Below are positions 56,950 through 64,000 of a stretch of DNA of 64,000 bases, in pieces (position 1 is the first letter of the stretch; every line of letters begins with the position of its first letter). Position numbers and translations under genes: made by a program. Source of the DNA: Symbiodinium natans (taxonomy: Eukaryota > Sar > Dinophyceae > Suessiales > Symbiodiniaceae); assembly GCA_905221605.1 (NCBI GenBank), contig CAJNDS010002457.1, positions 1,118,501 to 1,182,500 on the forward strand. Direction: 5' to 3'. The notes beneath the pieces were generated by a model that was not told the origin of the DNA, did not search any database, and worked only from the letters and a program-made list of their open reading frames with translations.

Positions 56950-57121
56950 CCCTGAATTTCTGGATGCCCTACACCCCGTGGCCTGCTAGCAGAGAGCGAG
57001 TGCCAAAACCGAGGTACAAGAAGAGGCCCTTCGGCGTGCTCTCCTACGCACCTTCCACCAGCGGCAAGGGAGCGATGGTCTGGAACATGAACGAGAACTC
57101 CCGGTGCCGACACAAAGAGGG
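56950..57121 (+). CDS. Putative exon of about 56 codons
   Basis: After CCCTACAAG it reads 'LNFWMPYTPWPASRERVPKP' and 'RPFGVLSYAPSTSGKGAMVW' and 'NMNENSRCRHKE', ending at G|GCTTAG. About 80 percent of third positions are G/C. No family recognised. Confidence 0.55.
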
Positions 57122-57204
57122 CTTAGTGTTTAAGGTTTAGGCTTTAGGGGTCTGTCTGTCTATCTGTCTCTGTTTTGAGATTGCAAGCCCCTGCGGTGCG
57201 ATAA

Positions 57205-57297
57205 GGGCCCTAATTTGGGTAATAAGTATTACTATGTAGGTTATGACGCCCTTCACTAAGGCTAGTATAGTAAGCGGGCCCCTACTTGTACGATCGT
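57205..57297. mobile_element. Family E element, left end missing
   Basis: AAGGGCCCTAATTTGGGTAA, TATTACTATGTAGGTTATGA and GGGCCCCTACTTGTA match the 39173 copy. Confidence 0.65.
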
Positions 57298-57470
57298 TTA
57301 CAATAGTTGACCGCCAACCTCCCCCCCCATCGCCCATGTCGATGATTACCGGGACAGAATCCAAATACTTGTGGAAGCATTATCATGACCTCTCTCTTCC
57401 CATTATCTCGTGTTTGTTCTTGTTTGGTTGTGTGATTTGGCCTGAGTACTAACCCGAAAAACAAACCTAA

Positions 57471-57560
57471 AACCTAAACCCTAAACCCTAAACCCTAAAC
57501 CCTAAACCCTAAACCCTAAACCCTAAACCCTAAACCCTAAACCCTAAACCCTAAACCCTT
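57471..57560 (-). repeat. CCCTAAA tract, about 12 units
   Basis: Lies about 50 bp before the acceptor of the exon at 57614. Confidence 0.95.
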
Positions 57561-57613
57561 ACTTAAGGTTTCGCTTCGGATGGGGCCCTGGAAGGTACCC
57601 TGGAGACCCCCAG

Positions 57614-57676
57614 GGCCAAGCCTGGACGGGCGGCGTGAAGCAGTACATGGCGGTGACCTGGGCTATGCGGGATGGA
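57614..57676 (+). CDS. Putative exon, phase 0 at both ends
   Basis: Acceptor CCTGGAGACCCCCAG; 'GQAWTGGVKQYMAVTWAMRD' then G and donor GTTTAG. It joins in phase to 58035. Confidence 0.55.
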
Positions 57677-58034
57677 GTTTAGGGGGGTCTAGGTCTAGGG
57701 TTTAGGGTTTTGAGTTCTGAAGTTGGCCTTGGTTCAAAAGGGTTTGAAGTTCTTCTGAAGTTGACCCTAAGCCTTAATCCCTTTCATCGTTCATTTGGTC
57801 CCCCTTAGTTTTCTTGGCACTCCAAAGCAGGAGTTGGACTTCAGGGCCTAAGAAGGTTCAGGGTTTAGGGTACTCATAACCCAATCATAAGTGTAGTTAT
57901 GCCCCACTTATAAGCCCCTTAAGTACGCCAATAGGGTTATAGTTGGGTTCTAAGTGCAGTTATACTTGGGCAAAGCCTAAACCCTAAACCCTAAACCCTA
58001 AGTACCATGAACCTGCACTCTGCTCTTTGCAAAG

Positions 58035-58100
58035 GTGAAGTCCATCGCCGGCCAGGACGTGAGCACTTGGGACTTCTGGGACATTCTCGACCCTTCCGCC
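58035..58100 (+). CDS. Putative exon, phase 0 at both ends
   Basis: Acceptor CTGCTCTTTGCAAAG; 'VKSIAGQDVSTWDFWDILDP' then SA and donor GCAAGA (GC type). CCCTAAA before, TTTAGGG after. Confidence 0.55.
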
Positions 58101-58113
58101 GCAAGAAGGGGCT

Positions 58114-58262
58114 CAGGGTTTAGGGTTAGGGTTTAGGGTTTAGGGTTTAGGGTTTAGGGTTTAGGGTTTAGGGTTTAGGGTTTAGGGTTTAGGGTTTAGG
58201 GTTTAGGGTTTAGGGTTTAGGGTTTAGGGTTTAGGGTTTAGGGTTTAGGGTTTAGGGTTTAG
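58114..58262 (+). repeat. TTTAGGG tract, about 21 units
   Basis: Second longest tract, in the intron after the exon at 58035. Confidence 0.97.
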
Positions 58263-58775
58263 CGCTAGCAGCTCTCAGATGTTCAGGGTTCAGGGTTTTT
58301 TCAAGGTTTGCCGGAACCTCGGCAGTCTTGGCTTAAACCGGGGTGCCAGATGCACGTGAAACATTGCCGCGCGATACGACTCTTTACAAGGAGCTGCAGA
58401 TCCTAAATCGAGAACTGACTCCTGTCCGGAAGGGTCCAGTTGTAGCACTCTGATGCAAGTAAAGGTACCTCCGAAATCATGCCAAGTAGGACATGTCCAT
58501 AAACCCTAAACCCTAAACCCGAAGCCTTAAACCAGCCTAAACTATCATTATTCGTACTTTGGTAAACCACAATCTGCTATTTCAACGCGAGATAAAGACT
58601 TTGGCACCCTAGGGGAGGCTGCTCAATAACTGCACTCCTTACACCAAACACCAAGCTCTCAAACAAGCAAACCCTGATTAAAACCCTTAACCCTAAACCC
58701 TAAGCCCTAAACCCTAAAACCTTAACCCTAAACCCTAAACCCTAAACCCTAAACCCTGAACAACACTCAAACTAG

Positions 58776-58823
58776 GATCTGCTGGACGACAAGATCCTCG
58801 ACAACTCGGCAGGCACCGGGGCT
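58776..58823 (+). CDS. Putative exon
   Basis: After ACACTCAAACTAG it reads 'DLLDDKILDNSAGTGA' and ends GCT|GTGGGG, phase 0. The wording faintly recalls the LxDKILDxxGxKGTGKW segment of 6-phosphogluconate dehydrogenase, but it is too short to claim. Confidence 0.5.
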
Positions 58824-59025
58824 GTGGGGGGGAGGGGAGAGGGGGTGTGGGACCAGTGTAGGACTCACGAAGGGTTCAGGGACACGTTAGGGTCTAGGGT
58901 TTTCGGTTGAGGGTTTTTGGGTGTCTATATCCCCCTTGTTTTTTTGTTTATGTAAAACCCAAGAGTATGTTGCACATATTTTTGGTTTATTAAGGTTCTA
59001 AGGGGAGTAATTATAGGTTTCTGGG

Positions 59026-59135
59026 TTTTGGAGTAGTATACTTTAATACTTTTTTTGGTTCTGGGTTCCTATTATAGCTACTTGTACCTAAAAAGTGTAT
59101 ACTTTTTTTCAGGGTCTACTCCAAAGCTAAGGTTT
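59026..59135. mobile_element. Family L element
   Basis: TTTTGGAGTAGTATACTTTA at the left and GGGTCTACTCCAAAG at the right. Confidence 0.7.
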
Positions 59136-59217
59136 AGGGTGTAGCGTTCATTTCTTCGAATGAACCCTGGTCGCTCAAGACATCTGTATTGGAGCCTCAT
59201 GAACCCGAAGCCCTCCT

Positions 59218-59425
59218 CTTGGCAGCCCAGTGGTCCCCTTTACCCTTTTTTTGTGTGGTTACGCGTTCGGTTTAGGGTTTAGGGTTTAGGGTTTAGGGTT
59301 TAGGGTTTAGGGTTTAGGGTTTAGGGTTTAGGGTTTAGGGTAGAGCGCGCGGGGTCAAAAAGGGTTTAGGGTATACAACCCAACAATGGGTGCCCTTCTC
59401 ACAATAGGGTTACTGGGCTACTAAG
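59218..59425. mobile_element. Family C element enlarged by telomere repeats
   Basis: CTTGGCAGCCCAGTGG at the left and TTACTGGGCTACTAAG at the right. The centre holds ten TTTAGGG units (59270-59341) and further GGGTTTAGGG, replacing the expected TTCAAGGTTCCC part. Confidence 0.75.
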
Positions 59426-59519
59426 TACTTTTGGATGGGTCGGATGGGACCTGAAGCCTCCGGTTGCGCTGACAGCTTTGTTCTCTTGCCTTGCTATCCA
59501 CTTCCAGGCCAGGCCAGTC

Positions 59520-59520
59520 T

Positions 59521-59550
<30 letters not shown>
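59520..59550. repeat. Poly-G run of about 30, with poly-C at 59663-59682
   Basis: G homopolymer followed directly by a TTTAGGG tract; the later C homopolymer is about 20 long. Homopolymer lengths may be assembly-limited. Confidence 0.9.
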
Positions 59551-59551
<1 letters not shown>

Positions 59552-59878
59552 TAGGGTTTAGGGTTTAAAGGTTTAGGGCACTGGTGCTTTTCGGGTAACC
59601 ACCGCCTCCTGGGCACACTTTGCATTTCGCTCAGATGTAGGGCCGGGTGAATGTCTGAAGCTCCCCCCCCCCCCCCCCCCCCCGCCTGTTTTGTTACCCT
59701 GTTGAAGCAGGCAGCTGCAACCTCAGTCCGCTAGGCAGATTGCAAAAGGACACCTCCCTAAAACCCGAAAGCCTAAACCCTAAACCCTAAACCCTAAACC
59801 CTAAACCTCTCTTAACCTCCCTTAACCTCCCTTAACCTCCCTTAACCCTCAACCCGTTTCCACGAAGGCATCTTCCAG

Positions 59879-59947
59879 TCCAGCGGAAGTGGCTCTATGG
59901 GCAACAAGCCTGCCGAGCTTCCCCTTGCCGTAGAGCGCCTTGTACAG
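59879..59947 (+). CDS. Putative exon, phase 0 at both ends
   Basis: Acceptor CGAAGGCATCTTCCAG; 'SSGSGSMGNKPAELPLAVER' then LVQ and donor GTTGAG. Confidence 0.6.
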
Positions 59948-60245
59948 GTTGAGTCGCGGTTTAGGGTTTACAGTTTGGGATGTTTCCCCTTATACTATCA
60001 GTCCCTAAGAAGGGGTCCTTCTCAGGCATTTGAAAGGTGTAGGCGGTTTGGGTTTAGAGTGCAGTGTTCTCTGCTTAAGTTGAGGGAGGAACGACGGCTT
60101 GGATTGGCCGGGTAGAGTCCGGATAGCCAGGGTCTGGAGGCCTTTGCAGAGCCCGTAGGAATGTTTTGCTGCGCATGGAGACGAGTCCAGAAGCAAACGC
60201 GTTTGGAGGGCTTAGGCTTGAGGGGGTTTAGGTATTAGGTTTTAG

Positions 60246-60376
60246 GCAATGCGGCCCCACTTACGACTGTACTCTACTGGAGTGAAGGGACCAATAATCA
60301 TCGAAGTTGTACTACCTATAACTTAACTCAATTTTGGGCCCTTGTAACTATATCTCGTGGGCCTGCGCTTGTAGCG
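60246..60376. mobile_element. Family E element, diverged
   Basis: GCGGCCCCACTTACGACTGT at the left and GTGGGCCTGCGCTTGTAG at the right. Confidence 0.55.
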
Positions 60377-60646
60377 TGTGTCGGTATCCGGCTTTTGGTG
60401 GAGGGATTGGACAGCAGCAGAGGCTTCGACAACCGACCCATGCAAGCTGGCAACTGCAAGCTTAACCGAAGGCAAGCGAAGGCCCTACGCTGAAGCCTAT
60501 AACACATAGCCCCCCAAGCACACGCGATCTAGTAGGATACAGCCTATCGGGCCCGCAATCCTACACCCCAAACCCTGAACCCTGAACCCTAAACCCTAAA
60601 CCCTAAACCACCCCAAGAATTACAATGGATAGGGTCCTTGTCTGAG

Positions 60647-60727
60647 AGGTACGTGGAGTTCAGCTCCATGGGTGGTGCACCCGCGGCCCCAGCGGCTGGA
60701 AGTGGCGAGCTTTGGGCAGAATACCCG
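60647..60727 (+). CDS. Putative exon, phase 0 start
   Basis: After GGTCCTTGTCTGAG it reads 'RYVEFSSMGGAPAAPAAGSG' and 'ELWAEYP' then a G run. Confidence 0.55.
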
Positions 60728-60930
60728 GGGGGGGGGGGGGGGGGTGCGAGGAGGGAGGGCAGGGTTAGGGTTCAGGGTTTAGGATTTAGGGTTTAGGGTT
60801 CAGGGTGTCCTTTAATGCGTGGATCCTGCACATCTTATCGTATGTTGGGGGTCGGTTAGTTGAGGATTTCGGTGGCGTTCCCTCGTACAGGAACCCAACC
60901 CCGCCCTGATTGTGATATGGTGGCTGCTAC

Positions 60931-61025
60931 AAGAAGGGGGCCCCTCCCCTCTAGTTAGAAGTAGAGTTACAAGGACACTCCGTTGAGGCATAAGAATCTT
61001 AACTTAGCTTGTAGGTCCTCAGAAA
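60931..61025. mobile_element. Family E element, right end missing
   Basis: CTACAAGAAGGGGGCCCCTC, AGTTAGAAGTAGAGTTACAA and TAAGAATCTTAACTTAG. Confidence 0.65.
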
Positions 61026-61262
61026 GGGCTCCTTGGTACCTTGTGTTGCTGAGAGGACCAAGGAAGATGTGTTTGGGGTTTAGGGTTTAGCCACGAGGGG
61101 TGTCAGGAGTCAAGCCAAGCGAGGGCATGTGAGGTGCGTAAATGCACCAAGTTCCTCCGGACCATTCAGTGTACAAGCCTGATGGGGTGGAGCTTGCCTT
61201 CCACAAAAGCATCAAGTTTTGTGGAACGCACACTCGTTTGCGCATGTTGACTTGGGTACGAG

Positions 61263-61325
61263 GAGCAGTTCGTCGACACCCGGGATGAGAGGTTCAAGGA
61301 CTTGCCAAAGGATGCCACGATCAAG
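61263..61325 (+). CDS. Putative exon, phase 0 at both ends
   Basis: After TTGACTTGGGTACGAG it reads 'EQFVDTRDERFKDLPKDATI' then K and donor GTCTCA. Confidence 0.55.
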
Positions 61326-61654
61326 GTCTCAGCCTCAGCAAGGGTTGCCCAAAACCCGAAACCCTAAACCCTATAAACTATAAACCCAAACTTCTGCATG
61401 TTGAGTCGTAGGTATAACCCATAAAACCGTAGGTAAAGAGTGGAGAGCTTCAGTCGGGGCAGAACTGCACATTGTCGTGCGGTCTCAAGAAGTCTTTCAC
61501 CTCATCCACTGCACTGTCGTCCTGAGTGTAAGCCGAAGCACGCTCGGATGCCGTGGTGTCCTATTCGCCTGGGGCAGTTTCTATTTTTCTTGCGCAGGGA
61601 TGCTCAGCTGAAACCCTAAACCCTAAACCCTAAACCCACCTTAGTTCCGAACAG

Positions 61655-61766
61655 CCAGCGGAGCTTGAAGAGCTCCTCCAGGAGTACAAGATCCCCGTGG
61701 CGCCCCCCACGTACACCAGCAGCGCAGTGGAGGGATTGCGCCTCATCCGCAGAGACTTACTGTTGG
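61655..61766 (+). CDS. Putative exon, 37 codons
   Basis: After TTAGTTCCGAACAG it reads 'PAELEELLQEYKIPVAPPTY' and 'TSSAVEGLRLIRRDLL', ending G|GTTAGGG. One of the most protein-like islands. It starts in phase with 61263. Confidence 0.6.
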
Positions 61767-62372
61767 GTTAGGGTTTAGGGTTTAGGGTGTAGGGTGTAGG
61801 GTTTAGGGTTCAGGGTTTAGGGTTTAGGGTTTAGGGTTTTGACATTGAGCGAGCCTTCAAGATTGATGTGAAAGCCTGCACTGGCTACAGTGTGTGTGTG
61901 TGTGCTTGCTTTTCCTGTACTCATCGACTCTTCTAAGAAGGGCTTCGGCATCCTGGCAGCAAGGAGTCCAGTTGCAAAAAGGGTTTAGGGTTTAGTGTTT
62001 AGGGTAACCCTAAGAATCTCACTGTTGGTTAGCAGGGAATGAGGGAATTGAGGCCCTATATATACCCTTTGAGGGGTTAGGGTTTAGGGTTTATGGATTA
62101 CGTAGGGCAGCCTTTGTGCCCTTAACAGGGAGATCAACCTTAACTATTGAAATTTACCCTCTGTTTAAGATGCAAGGCCCATGGCTCATAATTACTTCAG
62201 AACCCGTCAGAACCCTGTACATACAGGATGTAAGGGGCCATATATTCTGGGCCCAAATGAGTACATCTAAACTATCTAAACCTTAAGCCTTAAACCCTAA
62301 ACCCTAAACCCTAACCCTAAACCCTAAACCCTAAACCCTAAACCCTAAACTCTAAACCCTAACCCATAGAGC

Positions 62373-62470
62373 AGGCAGGCTTTAGCCGAGGCGGGGTGTG
62401 GTGGCCGCTATGCCCGAGCCGGTTGGCCACACGGGACCACGCTACCAAGGCCGTAGATTCCAGGGACTGA
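62373..62470 (+). CDS. Putative exon between CCCTAAA and TTTAGGG tracts
   Basis: After CATAGAGCAG one frame reads 'AGFSRGGVWWPLCPSRLATR' and 'DHATKAVDSRD' to TGA. Another + frame is open too, so the frame is uncertain. Confidence 0.35.
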
Positions 62471-62559
62471 CAGGTTCAGGGGTGTAGGGTTTAGGGTTTA
62501 GGGTTTAGGGTTTAGGGTTTAGGGGTGATCGGGCTTCAGCTCCCCGAGTCAAAAGGGTT

Positions 62560-63460
62560 TAGGGTTTAGGGTTCAGGGGGCTTCGGGTTGTGAAATTTGG
62601 GAGCTTGCAGCGTGTTGCTTCCCAGCTGATGGACACTCTGTGTCTAGAAGAAGGGGTTAGGACCTTGGCAGTCCCTCCTTGGAAAAAGGCTTTAGGGTTT
62701 AGGGTTTCGGGGGGTCCATTGGGTTTTGAGTAGGGTGCTTTCTGTGATCTTGTAGCGTGTATGATGTTGATTCTCTGGAGCGTGTGGTGTTTCGCCTGCA
62801 TGCGACGCACACCCTGAAACTTGCTATGGCGGCAGTTCAAGCGTCCGCTTCATGTGGGGTTTATAGGGTTTAGGGTTTAGGGTTTATAGGGTTTAGGGTT
62901 TAGGGTTTAGGGTTTATAGGGTTTGGGGTTTAGGGTTTTTAGGCTCATCACAAGGTGACACAGGCAACGGTGGAGCATAGCCGCAAAGCCTGAAGCATGC
63001 GCAACCTGCTCGTGCTGCCAGCGCTTCGTATAACAGGCTCCAACCCGCAGCTCCCCCCCCCAGATAACAAAAGACCTAAAACCCTAAACCCTAAACCCTA
63101 AACCCTAATTTGAGCGCGAAGAAGCATCATGCCCCCTGCCCCCTGCGGTTGAGGTGGCACTCTGCCAAGAAAAGACAAAGCATGCGGCACTCTGCCAAGG
63201 AAAGACAAACCCTAAACCCTAACCGGCCCTAACCAAGGGAAAATGAGCACACGGCGACCATGATGAAGCAAGGGCTACTAGGACACAGAGTAGGCCCTTA
63301 TTTCCTTTCCTTGGGGTTGGGTAGGGCTGGGGTTCCCTTATAATCCCCTTAAAACCAAAAAAGGTGCCCCCTTTGTATTCCTAGGTTACTCCTGGGTCCA
63401 GGCTAAGGACTGCTAAGCACTAGAGCGTGTTGGAATGGCCTGTGACTGAGTACTTACCGG
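62560..63460. other. No confident gene
   Basis: Contains TTTAGGG/TTTATAGGG tracts at 62850-62940, a CCCTAAA tract near 63078-63106, and a tandem GGCACTCTGCCAAGRAAAGA duplication at 63155-63211. A - frame at 62559-62840 is not convincing. Confidence 0.4.
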
Positions 63461-63470
63461 GCTGAAGCGC

Positions 63471-63592
63471 TCCCACTTGGAAGCCCTTTTGACTTTGTGA
63501 ATAGGGTGAATAAGGTGGGTTATGGGGGTTAGAATCGGGGTTCTAGAGGGTACTAAGTGGACTTACTAAGCGAAAAGAGCTTCTCAGCACGA
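63471..63592. mobile_element. Family I element
   Basis: ACTTGGAAGCCCTTTTGACT at the left and AAGAGCTTCTCAGCA at the right. Confidence 0.75.
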
Positions 63593-63620
63593 CAGGCAAG
63601 GCATCGCTGAATGAAGCTAG

Positions 63621-63936
63621 CATTCGGCAGATGCTGTCCCAGTTCAAGAGGCCTGGCTGCACTACTTTCCAGAGGAGGCCAGGCTGGGCCAACCCATCCC
63701 GGAACCCGACAAGGAGGGGGCCCCCTCCCTTTTCTAAGTACAGTGACGGGGACTTAGTACTTGCCCAAGATAGGATCCTTAGGATCCTTATAACCCAATT
63801 GAGGGTCCTGCTAAATTCTACACTTATCTAGGGGGTGCCCTCCTTCCCTCGTAGAGCCCATCAGTCCCGATGGTGTAAGGAACGGCCAGATTCTGCCGAT
63901 GAAGGATGCGTACCAGCTGGCCATTGAGCCTCGGCG
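63621..63936 (+). CDS. Coding sequence interrupted by a family E element
   Basis: 63621-63714 after GAATGAAGCTAG includes 'DAVPVQEAWLHYFPEEARLG' and 'QPIPEPDK'. 63855-63936 continues 'PISPDGVRNGQILPMKDAYQ' and 'LAIEPRR'. Joining AAG G to AG CCC keeps the frame. It ends at a poly-G run near the window edge and is probably part of the chain of exons from 55 kb. Confidence 0.6.
63705..63854. mobile_element. Family E element, likely an intron
   Basis: CCGACAAGGAGGGGGCCCCC at the left and GGTGCCCTCC..CTCGTAG at the right, lying between two in-frame coding pieces. AACCC and AGCCC at the flanks may be a decayed duplication. Confidence 0.75.
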
Positions 63937-64000
63937 GGGGGGGGGGGGGGGCTGGAGGTCAACGCCACCTGAGATCCACCTTACGAACCCCAAACCTGCT

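Larger units (their letters stand above)
1..64000. repeat. Dispersed interstitial telomere-type tracts (TTTAGGG/CCCTAAA)
   Basis: Perfect or near-perfect heptamer tracts of about 3-28 units recur every few hundred bases on both strands throughout, with variants TTTGGGG, TTTCGGG, TTCAGGG and TTGAGGG. They are not terminal: coding-like islands and complete inverted-repeat elements lie between them. Many TTTAGGG tracts begin directly after an exon-like island at a GTTTAGG donor-like site, and many CCCTAAA tracts lie 10-60 bp before an acceptor-like AG. Only the largest or most informative tracts are listed separately. Confidence 0.97.

Noticed and set aside
58776-58823. 6-phosphogluconate dehydrogenase exon
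   Set aside because: DLLDDKILDN is suggestive, but sixteen residues without the catalytic or KGTGKW part do not support the name.
1-64000. The window as a chromosome end or subtelomere
   Set aside because: Tracts occur in both orientations throughout and are separated by exon-like islands and intact elements, with no long terminal array. A misassembly of telomere reads is unlikely given the precise insertions in known elements.
1-64000. CRISPR-like array from regular short repeats
   Set aside because: Repeats are contiguous telomere heptamers without unique spacers of constant length, and the DNA is eukaryotic.
1-64000. Open + frames in short islands as proof of coding
   Set aside because: A GC-rich stretch of about 100 bp often has an open frame by chance. 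Islands were kept only when splice-like sites, third-position bias or neighbouring phase also agreed, and confidence was held low to moderate.

Overview
The window reads as nuclear DNA of a eukaryotic alga or protist, most probably a dinoflagellate. The signs are plant-type telomere repeats (TTTAGGG), exon pieces joined by GT-AG and apparent GC-AG introns, intron-sized terminal-inverted-repeat elements (introners), a bipartite plastid presequence with an FVP motif, and Gly-Lys-rich proteins. I saw no bacterial operons, no rRNA or tRNA genes, and no clear dinoflagellate spliced-leader relict. The genus cannot be named from sequence alone.

Three layers are interleaved over the whole 64 kb. (1) Short tracts of TTTAGGG or CCCTAAA (about 20-200 bp, well over 100 of them, both strands). 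(2) Short inverted-repeat elements of about 95-150 bp, here called families A-N and P (a local scheme). Most end in CTTGG/CTTAG/CTTAC...CCAAG/CTAAG/GTAAG; five copies can be tied to exact 4-bp target duplications or to in-frame coding on both sides. (3) Short GC-rich exon-like islands of about 30-200 bp, nearly all reading on the + strand, many beginning just after a good 3' splice site and ending just before GTTTAGG, i.e. with the telomere repeat itself supplying the donor.

Layout: 1.8-15.2 kb, exons including a forkhead-associated (FHA) domain spread over four small exons at 10.85-13.34 kb. 15.2-16.4 kb, a stretch poor in telomere tracts that looks like a gene boundary. 16.5-26.4 kb, exons of one or more helical-repeat proteins resembling the octotricopeptide/FASTK-like RNA-binding families (motif like 'ANVLWSFA'). 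27.15 kb, a gene start. 29.0-30.4 kb, a Lys/Gly-rich protein. 31.7-44.3 kb, further exons of unidentified proteins, with two more helical-repeat-like exons. 45.0-46.1 kb, the best complete model: three exons, 288 codons, whose two introns are elements of family G. 46.9-54.2 kb, several gene ends, a long GTAT microsatellite, and an element C insertion whose removal restores the reading frame exactly. 55.1-64 kb, a probable plastid-targeted protein start followed by a chain of mostly phase-0 exons.

The most notable inference is that interstitial telomere tracts are working parts of introns. Several have landed inside identifiable elements or between perfect 21-28 bp direct repeats, the pattern expected of telomere sequence added during repair of staggered double-strand breaks. 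They tend to be oriented TTTAGGG after a donor and CCCTAAA before an acceptor, so intron ends could pair. All exon calls rest on reading frame, codon third-position bias and splice-like sites read by eye. No database search or transcript data was available, and most protein identities are unknown.
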